DNA of 9,652 bases from positions 1 to 9,652 of the forward strand of contig CAMLXE010000045.1 of assembly GCA_946490455.1 (NCBI GenBank), given 5' to 3'. Of this stretch, positions 1-6,787 are shown in pieces (positions within the stretch are counted from its first letter, which is position 1; each line of letters starts with the position of its first letter). Origin of the DNA: an uncultured Desulfovibrio sp. GTDB lineage: Bacteria; Desulfobacterota; Desulfovibrionia; Desulfovibrionales; Desulfovibrionaceae. A program made the position numbers and the translations under genes. The notes beneath the pieces were generated by a model. The model saw only the letters and a list, made by a program, of their open reading frames with translations, did no database searches and had not been told where the DNA came from.

Positions 1-712
1 CCTCCCCCCTGCTCCGGCGCTTTCTTTGCGCTTCGGTCCCTTCACTTCGGTCCTCTCTGCCCCTTGTCCTTCTCCACTCCTTCTCCGCCCCCCTCTTCCC
101 GGCCTTTCTGCCGTCTGCCGATCCGTCCCGGTCTTGCCAGTTCGCCGACCCCTCTCTTCCCGGCCGGTCTCTTCTTTGGCCCTGCCACCCTCCTGCCTTT
201 TGCCCTTCCTCTTTGCGCTCTGCCGGTCAGTCCGTTCGCACACGCTGAGGTCAGCGCAGCCCCGCACAGTCTCGCTCACCCCGCAAAGGGCGTCTCTCAG
301 GCCACCTCTGCGCCTTGCCCGACCTCCACACCCGGCAGCACTTTCCCCCCTGTCCGACTTCCACCCGCCTGCCGCGCTTCCGCATCCACCCTCTGCTGCG
401 CCTTCGGCCACAAGCGCTTTTCTTCTGTGGGCGAACAGACGGGTCTGCGTCCCGCCCCGGCCATACGTTCAGGTCCTGCTCTTCAAGATGCCTTGATTTC
501 AGATGGTGTCCCACCCGGCCATGCATTCATCCCCGTCAGCCTTCTGCCGGTCTGCTGTCTTCCGGTTTGCCGGTCGGCATCCTTCCTGCACAGGCCGGAA
601 AAAATCATACCCAGCCCCGGAAATCCGGCCTACAAAAGAACAGATTCCGGCTGTCCCCGTGACAGCATTTCCAAGAACCAGTCGAAAGGTCTTCCGCTTT
701 CAGGAGCTTCCC
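1..712. other. Non-coding, pyrimidine-rich intergenic region
   Basis: I see no convincing gene here. The open frames that cross it translate to Ser/Pro/Arg/Leu-rich sequence with no recognisable domain and run out of frame into the phosphatase gene. The + strand is dominated by C and T over roughly the first 600 bases, with short near-repeats such as CTTCGGTCC (31-39 and 45-53) and CTCTTCCCGGCC (93-104 and 153-164). A small inverted repeat, CTGTC/GACAG, lies at 651-665, about 50 bases before the phosphatase start. I could not identify a convincing -35/-10 pair for the phosphatase, so its promoter is unassigned. Confidence 0.6.
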
Positions 713-1996
713 ATGTCAACGCGTTTTCTCTTGCCATTTCTGCTGGCCATAGCCCTTCTCCTGCCGACTCCCTGTATCGGGCAGGAGGCGCCCCGTCTCG
801 TCAAGCAGGTTGTTCTTGTCCGGCATGGCGTCCGCAGTCCCACGCAGTCGCTGGCGACACTCCAGTCCTGGAGCAGGCAGGAATGGCCGATCTGGCCGGT
901 GGGAAGAGGTCAGCTGACCCCGCGGGGGGCGGAACTTGTCATCCTTCAATGGCAGAAGCAGCGCGCGTATCTGGAAAGACTCGGCCTTCTGCCGACCGAC
1001 TGGAAACCGTTCCCGCTTTTTGTGTACGCAGACAGGGACGAACGCACGCAGGCCACCGCAGCAGCCATACTGCTGGGGCTGCTTCCCAGAGGCCCCCTCA
1101 GCTACGCCATGGGTCCGGCGCCCGTTGATCCGCTCTTTCATCCCGTCAGGGCCGGGGGCCGGCAGCTGGACAGGGAGCAGGTCAAAAAGGATATTCTTGC
1201 GGCTGCAAACGGCTCACTGAAACAGCTCTCGCGCGAACTTGCCCCCAGAATCAGCCGTCTTGCCGCCATAGCCGGTCAGCCGGGACAGAGCTTCTGCTCC
1301 GACAACCACGGCGACAGAAACTGCACGCTGGCGACCATTCCAAGCGAAATCAGTTTTGGCAGCGATGACAGAACCGTGGTTCTGAAGGGGCAGCTTGGCA
1401 TCGCAAGCAGTCTTGCCGAAATTCTGCTTCTGGAATACGGCCAGTGGCCGGATCAGGCTGCCGGCTGGGGACGGGTGGACAAGCGCGTACTGCAGGAAGT
1501 GCTTCCCGTGCATACCCGCGTCTTCGATGTGGTGAACCGTGCCCCTTCCGTGGCCAGCGCCCGCGGTTCTCTTCTGCTTGAAGAACTGCATGCCGCGCTC
1601 ACGGGCCAGACCTCCAGCGAGGCCATGAATGCGGCCAGTCTGGTGGTCTTTGTGGGACATGATACCAATATCGCCAATATCGGCGCCCTGCTGAAACTGC
1701 ACTGGAAACTCCCGGACTATCCCCGCGACGACATTCCTCCGGGAAGCTGCCTGATTCTGAATCTGTGGCAGCGGGGCAGCGAAGAGCTGGTCTCGGCAGA
1801 ATTTGCGGCGCTGTCTCTGGACGCGCTCCATGCGGCAAGGATGCCGGCCGATGACCTGCAACGGGCCCACATCTCTCTGCGTCATTTTTCCAGAACGGCC
1901 GCCGGTTCCTTCACCTCCGAGACCTTCACCGTCGGCACCTTCTGCCCGCTGAAGGATTTCACCGCCGGGGTTCAGGCCATTCTGGACGCGCACTGA
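713..1996 (+). CDS. AppA-type histidine acid phosphatase (phytase family), secreted
   Basis: A 427-residue protein of the branch-2 histidine acid phosphatases, closest in style to enterobacterial AppA phytase (about 430 residues). Such enzymes release phosphate from phytate or sugar phosphates in the periplasm. Residues 1-23 look like a signal peptide (hydrophobic core 5-18, likely cleavage after Gly23). The catalytic motif RHGVRSPT is at 37-44 with nucleophile His38. A DERT motif supplies the expected phosphate-binding Arg111, and the proton-donor motif GHDTN sits at 315-319 (His316, Asp317). The Cys-flanked segment followed by a PSE motif, a GWGR motif and a late Cys also follow AppA. HDT rather than HDS at the donor site favours AppA over the glucose-1-phosphatase Agp. 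I chose ATG 713 because AGGAG (702-706) sits six bases upstream and the signal peptide begins there; the open frame itself extends back to 503. Substrate is inferred, not shown. Confidence 0.93.
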   Translation: MSTRFLLPFLLAIALLLPTPCIGQEAPRLVKQVVLVRHGVRSPTQSLATLQSWSRQEWPIWPVGRGQLTPRGAELVILQWQKQRAYLERLGLLPTDWKPFPLFVYADRDERTQATAAAILLGLLPRGPLSYAMGPAPVDPLFHPVRAGGRQLDREQVKKDILAAANGSLKQLSRELAPRISRLAAIAGQPGQSFCSDNHGDRNCTLATIPSEISFGSDDRTVVLKGQLGIASSLAEILLLEYGQWPDQAAGWGRVDKRVLQEVLPVHTRVFDVVNRAPSVASARGSLLLEELHAALTGQTSSEAMNAASLVVFVGHDTNIANIGALLKLHWKLPDYPRDDIPPGSCLILNLWQRGSEELVSAEFAALSLDALHAARMPADDLQRAHISLRHFSRTAAGSFTSETFTVGTFCPLKDFTAGVQAILDAH

Positions 1997-2022
1997 TTTT
2001 TCCGGAACCCCGTCCTGCCGAC

Positions 2023-2063
2023 AAAAAAACGCGATTCGGAAGTTCCGAATCGCGTCGTTTTTT
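2023..2063. terminator. Bidirectional Rho-independent terminator
   Basis: An 11-bp perfect stem (2029-2039 pairing with 2045-2055) with a 5-base loop AAGTT is preceded by a run of A and followed, after CG, by a run of T (2058-2063). It therefore reads as an intrinsic terminator on both strands. It lies 27 bases after the phosphatase stop and about 110 bases beyond the symporter stop, so it can end both converging transcripts. A second small perfect hairpin, CTTTCC/GGAAAG (2074-2090), lies beside it on the symporter side. Confidence 0.9.
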
Positions 2064-2175
2064 GGGTTCTTCGCTTTCCGTTCAGGAAAGATGAGGGCAT
2101 CTGCGGCATCCGGACCGAGCCTTCCGGGTGTCGTCCTGCCGCCATTCCCGTTCAGCCGCTCTCCGGGAGGGAGGC

Positions 2176-3558
2176 CTACTTGCCGAACTTGTCGATATAG
2201 CCCTGAATGAAGACGATGAACACAATGGCCGGCAGGACATACGTCACATAGAGACGCAGACAGCGCGGGAACTTGAGCCCCTTGCCCGCATCGGCCTCGT
2301 CCATGAAGGCATTCCAGCCCCAGCCTCTTCTGGAGCAGCAGAAGAAGAGGAAGACCATGGAGCCGAGCGGCAGCAGGTTGTTGCTGACAATGAAGTCTTC
2401 GAGGTCAAGAATGCCGGAATTGGGTCCGAAAGGCTGCACATCGGACAGAATGTTGAATCCGAGGGCACAGGGGATGGACAGCAGGAAGACGAGCACCCCG
2501 TTGATGAGGACGGCCTTCCGGCGCGACCAGTGCAGCACATCCATGAAGTAGGCCACAATGTTTTCAAAGACGGCAATGACGGTGGTGAGCGCGGCAAAGC
2601 TCATGAAGACAAAGAAGAGGAAGCCCCAGAAGCGGCCCATGGGCATGCTGTTGAAGACATTCGGGAGCGTGACGAAAACAAGCCCCGGTCCGGACCCGGC
2701 ATCCACCCCGAAGGAGAAGCAGGCCGGGAAGATGATCATGCCGGCCATCAGGGCGACAAAGGTATCCAGAATCATGATGGTGACGGATTCGCCGGTCAGG
2801 GAACGCTGCCTGTCGATGTAGCTTCCGAAGATGGTCATGCAGCCGATTCCGAGGCTCAGGGTGAAGAATGCCTGCCCCATGGCCGCATACACGGCCTCCC
2901 ACAGGCCCTCGTCCACCATCTTGCCGAAATCGGGCTTCAGATAGAAGGCAATGCCGGCTTCGGCATTGGGCAGCGTCACGGCACGGATGACAAGGAAGCC
3001 CATGACGATGAGCAGACATGCCATCATCCATTTGGTAACCCGTTCCACCCCCTTCTGGAGGCCGAGCATGCAGACCAGAAGCCCCGTCAGAACGGCAAGG
3101 GTCATCCAGACAAGCTGTTCCGAGGGACTGCCGAGGACGGCGCCAAAAAATTCTCCTGTCTGCGCCGGAGTCAGCCCCGAAAGGTCTCCCACGGCCATGT
3201 GCCAGCAGTAGGCCATCATCCAGCCGGTTACCGTGGTATAGAACATCAGCAGGATATAGGGGCCGAGAATGATGCCGTATCCGAACAGATGCCACCTGGT
3301 TCCCCGCGGCTCAAGAATCTGAAAGGCCTTGCCCACACCGCGCTGGGCAGCCCGGCCCACGGAAAATTCCATGACCATGATGGGCAGGCCAAGCAGGATC
3401 AAAAAGAGGATGTAGATCAGAACAAAGGCGGCTCCGCCGTATTCGCCGGTAATGAAGGGGAAACGCCACACGTTGCCCAGTCCGATGGCACAACCGGCCG
3501 ACAGAAAAAGAAAGCCCAGACGGCTTCCCAGCATTTCTCTTGAATCATGTTCAGCCAA
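2176..3558 (-). CDS. Sodium:neurotransmitter-symporter (SNF) family amino-acid transporter
   Basis: An inner-membrane Na+-coupled amino-acid symporter of the LeuT/MhsT/TnaT type, about 460 residues, normal for the bacterial family. The TM1 signature GSRLGFLF...AIGLGNVWRFP (about 12-35) contains the unwound helix that binds Na+ and substrate. TM3 carries the FYTTVTGW motif (bacterial relatives show a Tyr-rich version), TM6 the FFTLSLGIG unwound segment, and TM8 ALTTVIA with the paired hydroxyl residues that bind Na2 in LeuT. About 11-12 hydrophobic segments are visible. Start choice: the open frame reaches an ATG at 3657, but that first third of a hundred bases encodes a polar, unfamiliar extension with a weak ribosome site. 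TTG at 3558 has AAAGGGA seven bases ahead and gives the family-typical short N-terminus, so I prefer it. Substrate is not decided by sequence; known relatives carry Trp, Tyr or branched-chain residues. The gene stands alone with a long leader. Confidence 0.94.
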   Translation of the reverse strand: MAEHDSREMLGSRLGFLFLSAGCAIGLGNVWRFPFITGEYGGAAFVLIYILFLILLGLPIMVMEFSVGRAAQRGVGKAFQILEPRGTRWHLFGYGIILGPYILLMFYTTVTGWMMAYCWHMAVGDLSGLTPAQTGEFFGAVLGSPSEQLVWMTLAVLTGLLVCMLGLQKGVERVTKWMMACLLIVMGFLVIRAVTLPNAEAGIAFYLKPDFGKMVDEGLWEAVYAAMGQAFFTLSLGIGCMTIFGSYIDRQRSLTGESVTIMILDTFVALMAGMIIFPACFSFGVDAGSGPGLVFVTLPNVFNSMPMGRFWGFLFFVFMSFAALTTVIAVFENIVAYFMDVLHWSRRKAVLINGVLVFLLSIPCALGFNILSDVQPFGPNSGILDLEDFIVSNNLLPLGSMVFLFFCCSRRGWGWNAFMDEADAGKGLKFPRCLRLYVTYVLPAIVFIVFIQGYIDKFGK

Positions 3559-3696
3559 TTTTTTCCCTTTCTGCTGCCTTTCCCCACGCTGTTCGACAAC
3601 CTGTTTCAAGAAGGGGGGAATGCGGGATGAAACAGGCACGAGGGAAGCCTCCCTCATGGTCCCAACTGAATTGCCCTCCGCTCACTGCCGAGGGTC

Positions 3697-3720
3697 GCAT
3701 CCTGCCGGAAAACAGGACGC
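3697..3720 (-). promoter_or_regulatory. Hairpin in the symporter leader
   Basis: An 8-bp stem including one G-U pair (3713-3720 with 3697-3704 read on the minus strand), loop TTTTCCGG. It is followed by a second weaker stem CCCTC/GAGGG (3674-3694) and a third, GAGGGA/TCCCTC (3640-3655). None is followed by a U-tract, so these are potential regulatory structures rather than an ordinary terminator. Confidence 0.35.
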
Positions 3721-3728
3721 ACATGCTG

Positions 3729-3764
3729 CTAGAGGCCATAGCCATAATTGCCCCATATGTCCAT
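3729..3764 (-). promoter_or_regulatory. Candidate leader mini-ORF with aromatic codons
   Basis: Reading the minus strand upstream of the symporter, ATG at 3764 opens an 11-codon frame translating as MDIWGNYGYGL and closing at TAG (3731-3729). It has one Trp and two Tyr codons within seven positions. It sits between the candidate promoter (3915-3944) and a strong hairpin (3697-3720), about 170 bases before the symporter start. The only ribosome-site-like sequence (AGGGG) touches the ATG, or precedes none if GTG at 3773 is the start, which weakens the case. Arrangement resembles transcription-attenuation leaders of aromatic amino-acid genes, but no clear attenuator U-tract is visible. Confidence 0.2.
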
Positions 3765-3809
3765 CCCCTGCACGATTTTCGGTCTGAAACCGTCTCCCGG
3801 AAGCGCTTT

Positions 3810-3836
3810 TCGGGCCGGAAGGACCACCCGGCCCGA
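3810..3836. promoter_or_regulatory. Strong hairpin in the symporter upstream region
   Basis: A perfect 9-bp GC-rich inverted repeat (3810-3818 with 3828-3836) with a 9-base loop. No U-tract follows on either strand. If transcription starts from the candidate promoter at 3915-3944 on the minus strand, this hairpin would lie in the 5' leader about 70 bases from the RNA start. Role unknown. Confidence 0.4.
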
Positions 3837-3891
3837 CAGTCAGGGGCACAGCAGGAAGCGTCTTGTCTGCCTGCTCTCCGAACCAGTCAGA

Positions 3892-3973
3892 CCCGGCAGT
3901 CGGGGACGCGACCATTTATAAAGTCCATATATAGAATCTCGCAATGCCTTGCCCCGGCAGTCGGGGACGCGAC
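3892..3973. repeat. Pair of identical 21-bp direct repeats flanking an AT-rich island
   Basis: The 21 bases at 3892-3912 recur exactly at 3953-3973 (each begins CCCGGCAGTCGGGG and ends ACGCGAC). The start-to-start distance is 61 bases. The 40 bases between them are AT-rich and hold the candidate minus-strand promoter. A related imperfect pair continues to the right (3969-3992 and 4045-4068, sharing GCGACAGGGAA). The repeats could be paired regulator-binding sites or the product of a local duplication. Confidence 0.75.
3915..3944 (-). promoter_or_regulatory. Candidate sigma-70 promoter for the SNF symporter
   Basis: On the minus strand TTGCGA (3944-3939, four of six to consensus) is followed after 18 bases by TATAAA (3920-3915, five of six). 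The sequence lies in an AT-rich island (3913-3949) that stands out from very GC-rich surroundings. The inferred RNA start near 3908 would give a leader of about 350 bases before TTG 3558. Prediction by eye only. Confidence 0.45.
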
Positions 3974-4168
3974 AGGGAAACGGGCCGGGAGCTTCCGGAA
4001 AGGGGCCGTCACCGCACCCCGCAAAACACCGGGAAGCAGCAGCGCGACAGGGAACCGGGCGGGGAACCGTTCCTTCCCGAAATCCGCATCCGGATACGGA
4101 CAAAAGGTTCCGGAACAGAAACAGGACCGCCATCCGGAGCGGATACCCGGCCGACTCACCCACCACGA

Positions 4169-4332
4169 CCTGAAGCCGGCTCTCCGGCTCCGGCACGGCG
4201 ACATTCTTCCGGACCACGGCACGAAAATCTTTTTCCGGACCCGGACATGGAGACCATCTTCCAACCCGGCGTAACGCTCCTCCCCGGCATGAAGCTATTC
4301 TTCCGGCCACGGCATGGAGCCTCCTTCCCCGG
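4169..4332. repeat. Degenerate tandem repeat, unit about 25 bp
   Basis: Seven adjacent degenerate units, each ending in CCGG or ACGG: 4169-4193, 4194-4219, 4220-4244, 4245-4269, 4270-4287, 4288-4312 and 4313-4332. Most are 25-26 bases; two are shortened (18 and 20). The approximate consensus is CATGAAG, then CTATTCTTCCGG, then CCACGG. Unit length is not a multiple of three and stop-free reading is patchy, so this looks like a non-coding satellite rather than a protein repeat. Function unknown. Confidence 0.55.
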
Positions 4333-4563
4333 AATCGGGAGACGCCACCGCAGCCCCCTCGTCTTCCGGCAACGGGGCCTCCGCAACGGGTCTCCGGAAG
4401 CCGCATTCTGGAAGCTCAGGAAACGCAGTGCAACAGGGGCGCTTCCGCGGCGAGAAGAAGCGGCCTCTTTCCGGGCAGGGAGCGCATGACAGAAAGGAAA
4501 GCCTCCTCTTCCGGGGCGGTCTTTTGGCAACGGCCTTTGAGGGCAGCGAGAACCTGCCTTCCG

Positions 4564-4588
4564 AAAAAAGCTGTTGCCCCTTTCGGGG
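4564..4588 (-). terminator. Possible terminator of the small membrane protein gene
   Basis: On the minus strand, 18 bases past the stop codon, CCCC-GAAA-GGGG forms a short hairpin closed by a stable tetraloop (4588-4577). Six T follow seven bases later (4569-4564). The stem is only four bases and the gap before the T-run is longer than usual, so this is a weak call. Confidence 0.4.
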
Positions 4589-4605
4589 AATTGCGGCAAA
4601 AAACT

Positions 4606-5034
4606 TCAGCGCCGATCCGTGGGTTCTGTGGGCCGTTCTTCCAGTGATTGCGGATGGTCAGGCTTTTCGGGCACGTCCTCCACCGAATACTCGTGCGGAG
4701 AAAGTTCATACAGGTCGCCGTCCTCTTCGGCCTTCTTCCGTGCCTGCCGCCGCAGATCCTCATTTCCCGACGTGGTGGAATAGAAGATGATCCGCGTCCC
4801 GTTGCTCTCAAAGGTACCTGCCTTTTTCATCCGGTAGCGCACAAGCAGCGAGAAGACCACAAACAGAACCACGAAAACGACAAGGGCCACGGCGACGCCG
4901 ACCGTGGCAAGAACAAACAGAATGGCGGCCACAATGGCAGAGGCAATGGCAGAAAAGATCCACATGAGCAGCTCCAGACCCAAAATGCTCCAGAAAAGGG
5001 AGCCAAGGATACCATCCCGGTACCATTCGGTCAA
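4606..5034 (-). CDS. Hypothetical small membrane protein
   Basis: I do not recognise this family. The open frame begins at TTG 5034, directly after an in-frame stop, and encodes 142 residues. Residues 25-65 form an almost unbroken hydrophobic stretch rich in Val, Ala, Ile and Leu, long enough for two closely packed membrane helices. A basic stop-transfer segment (RYRMKK, 66-71) follows, then a soluble, highly charged and acidic tail (72-142) with many Glu, Asp, Arg and Pro. The N-terminal 23 residues are moderately hydrophobic. Two starts compete: TTG 5034 has no good ribosome site, whereas ATG 4965 (codon 24) has GGAG six bases ahead and would give 119 residues. The gene is divergent from carbonic anhydrase and seems to be a single-gene unit. 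The coherent layout of hydrophobic block plus charged tail argues it is real. Confidence 0.65.
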   Translation of the reverse strand: MTEWYRDGILGSLFWSILGLELLMWIFSAIASAIVAAILFVLATVGVAVALVVFVVLFVVFSLLVRYRMKKAGTFESNGTRIIFYSTTSGNEDLRRQARKKAEEDGDLYELSPHEYSVEDVPEKPDHPQSLEERPTEPTDRR

Positions 5035-5204
5035 ACAGTATCATGTCTTTTCCGCTATCCGGCCTGTCGGAAAGGGAGCCGAACCCGAGAGGACGCGGTG
5101 TCCGGAGGCGCTGGCTGCCGGACCGGACTCGGAGGCAGACGCAAGCCGCGCCCATGCGCCCGATTGCAAAACATGGCATGGCCGAACGGCCAGAAGGAGC
5201 GAAC

Positions 5205-5858
5205 ATGGATTCTCATCCGCTGCTGAAACGGTTTTCTGCCGGCTTTCAGCGTTTTCAGAAAAGCTGGTACTGCCCGGAAAACAATCTCTATGCCGAACTG
5301 CGGGAAGGACAGAAGCCTCATGCGCTCATCATTGCCTGCAGCGATTCCCGTGTGGACCCGGTACAGGTTCTGGACTGCACGCCAGGCGATCTCTTTGTCA
5401 TCCGCAATGTGGCCAATCTTGTTCCGCCCTACGAACCCGACGCGCACTATCACGGCGTGAGTTCCGCGCTGGAATATGCCGTTCGCCATCTGCGGGTGCC
5501 CAACATCGTTGTCATGGGACATGCCCATTGCGGCGGCATCAACAGCCTGATGCACGCCTCCGAACACGACCACGACGAGTTCCTCAACGTGTGGATGGGG
5601 CAGGCCCAGCGCGCCAGAACAGAGGTGGAACACGCCCTCCCCGACGGGACCACGGAAGAGCGGCTGCGGGCCTGCGAAATGTGGGGGATTCGCATTTCGC
5701 TGGACAATCTGCGCACCTTCCCCTGGATTCGCGAAGCCATGCAGGAACGCAACCTTGCCCTGCACGGTCTCTACTTTGACATGGGTATCGGGGAACTCTT
5801 GTATCTCGATCAGGAAACCGATACCTTTGTGCCCATGGTCCGCGCCTGCGCCTCCTGA
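5205..5858 (+). CDS. Beta-class carbonic anhydrase
   Basis: A 217-residue zinc enzyme that interconverts CO2 and bicarbonate in the cytoplasm, matching the length of E. coli Can and CynT (about 220). The diagnostic motif ACSDSRVDP carries zinc ligand Cys45 and the Asp47-Arg49 catalytic pair. The second motif GHAHCGG supplies His106 and Cys109. The N-terminal FSAGFQRF helix and the RNVANLVPPYE segment are also typical of plant-type beta enzymes. ATG 5205 is chosen because AAGGAG (5194-5199) sits five bases upstream and the family N-terminus begins there; the frame is open further back to 5043 but that part is unlike the family. A small hairpin, TGGCC/GGCCA (5179-5192), abuts the ribosome site. 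No cyanase or transporter partner is adjacent, so the cellular role (anabolic bicarbonate supply or pH balance) is inferred. Confidence 0.96.
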   Translation: MDSHPLLKRFSAGFQRFQKSWYCPENNLYAELREGQKPHALIIACSDSRVDPVQVLDCTPGDLFVIRNVANLVPPYEPDAHYHGVSSALEYAVRHLRVPNIVVMGHAHCGGINSLMHASEHDHDEFLNVWMGQAQRARTEVEHALPDGTTEERLRACEMWGIRISLDNLRTFPWIREAMQERNLALHGLYFDMGIGELLYLDQETDTFVPMVRACAS

Positions 5859-5995
5859 TCTTCTGCAAGGAAGCGGATTCCCGCCCCGGCAGGACAAGTT
5901 CCGGTGTTGCCTGGCGGAAAGGACCGCTTTCCTCCGTCCGTTGCGCCACGCCGCATCCCTTCCTCTGACACGCCTTTCCGGCAAGGGGTCCTCCG
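5859..5995. other. Short intergenic gap with a small hairpin
   Basis: Between carbonic anhydrase and the flavoprotein, a 6-bp stem GGAAAG/CTTTCC (5916-5932) has no U-tract, so I do not call a terminator. No clear promoter is visible. Whether the two genes are co-transcribed is undecided. Confidence 0.3.
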
Positions 5996-6595
5996 ATGAA
6001 ATACTGCATTCTGTTTGCCAGTCCACGGCCAAACGGCAATACCGCAACAGTGCTGCGCCCCTTTGCCGAACAGCTTGAAGCCTGCGGCAACGAGGTGGAA
6101 ATCATTTCCCTGTACGGAAAGCGCATCGAACCCTGCCATGCCTGCCGGGCCTGCCAGAAGGACATCACCCGCACAGGCTGCGTCTGGAACGACGACCTGC
6201 AACCCATCGCCCAAAAGATTCTGCAAAGCGACTGCATCGTGACGGCAACGCCCATCTATGGCTGGTACTGTACCGCTCCCATGAAGGCCGCGCTGGACCG
6301 CCTCATCTATATGATGTGCAAGTTCTACGGCGAAACAAGAGGGCCTGCCCTCTGGGAAGGCAAGGCCTTCGCCATTCTCACGACCTGCGGCTATCCTCCG
6401 GAAAAGGGCGCGGACGTGTACGAAATGGGCATGAAACGCTACTGCAAACACTGCCATCTGCGCTATGCGGGCATGTATGCCGCCCATGATCCTGGCTACG
6501 CGCACCCCTTTGCAACCGAAGCCAAGCTCCAGGGAGCCCGTGACTTTGCCCTGCGCCTGCACAAACTGTGTTCCGCGCAGGCAGTCGCCCCCTAG
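5996..6595 (+). CDS. NAD(P)H-dependent FMN reductase-like flavoprotein with Cys cluster
   Basis: A 199-residue flavodoxin-fold protein of the NADPH-dependent FMN reductase / iron-sulfur flavoprotein superfamily. Strand 1 leads into the FMN-phosphate loop SPRPNGNT (9-16). After the second strand comes a cysteine cluster, Cys47-x2-Cys50-x2-Cys53-x8-Cys62, followed by WNDDL. TPIYGWYCTAPMKAALDR is the conserved flavin-contact segment after strand 3. The cluster resembles the compact 4Fe-4S motif of archaeal iron-sulfur flavoprotein Isf, but many family members carry similar cysteines without a shown cluster, so iron binding is uncertain. Later C-x2-C (YCKHC) adds two more cysteines. Likely a cytoplasmic electron-transfer or quinone/nitro-reducing protein; substrate unknown. 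ATG 5996 has AAGGGG (5983-5988) seven bases ahead. Confidence 0.9.
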   Translation: MKYCILFASPRPNGNTATVLRPFAEQLEACGNEVEIISLYGKRIEPCHACRACQKDITRTGCVWNDDLQPIAQKILQSDCIVTATPIYGWYCTAPMKAALDRLIYMMCKFYGETRGPALWEGKAFAILTTCGYPPEKGADVYEMGMKRYCKHCHLRYAGMYAAHDPGYAHPFATEAKLQGARDFALRLHKLCSAQAVAP

Positions 6596-6787
6596 ACCGC
6601 CCGTCATGTTCCGCTTGCCGATGCCGCTTCTCCCTGTGCTCTCCGGAGGCTGAGGGAAGAACCGGACTGCGCGGCCTTCTGCTTCGGAATCCCGCTTCTT
6701 TCGGCATCGCGCCGCGTTCGGGGTCTCTCCGCCTTTGGAGGACTCCCCGCAGCCTTCTTTTCCCGAGGCGGTCCCTTTCGGCGACCT
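6596..6787. other. Intergenic stretch before the transporter remnant
   Basis: No gene or recognisable remnant in any frame. It contains the palindrome CTCCGGAG (6641-6648) and a loose CCCT/AGGG pairing around it, but no T-run, so no terminator is called for the flavoprotein gene. Confidence 0.4.

Larger units (their letters stand above)
3559..4605. other. Long intergenic region without a convincing gene
   Basis: About one kilobase between the symporter start and the stop of the small membrane protein gene. Open frames on both strands translate to Arg/Pro/Gly/Ser-rich strings with no domain, typical of GC-rich non-coding DNA. It is dense in CCGG- and TTCCGG-type words, including the palindrome GTTCCGGAAC near 4108-4117. 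Its distinct elements (leader, promoter, direct repeats, tandem repeat, terminator) are listed separately. The stretch 4333-4560 holds nothing I can name beyond continued TTCCGG words. Confidence 0.6.

Noticed and set aside
64..1128. 354-codon open frame on the + strand at the left end
   Set aside because: It overlaps the phosphatase in another frame, and the unique part is low-complexity Ser/Pro/Ala sequence from pyrimidine-rich DNA.
2128..3543. 471-codon open frame on the + strand
   Set aside because: It lies antisense to the SNF symporter; its translation is a His/Glu/Gly/Asp-rich string without a domain, as expected opposite a GC-rich membrane-protein gene.
3840..4489. Overlapping open frames on both strands in the long intergenic region
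   Set aside because: Translations are Arg/Pro/Gly-rich without a domain, several frames are open at once, and a nucleotide tandem repeat not divisible by three runs through them.
5039..5044. TATCAT as a -10 element for carbonic anhydrase
   Set aside because: No acceptable -35 lies 16-18 bases upstream, so I did not list a promoter.
5055..6047. 330-codon open frame on the minus strand
   Set aside because: Antisense to carbonic anhydrase, whose motifs are unmistakable on the + strand; the minus translation has no domain.
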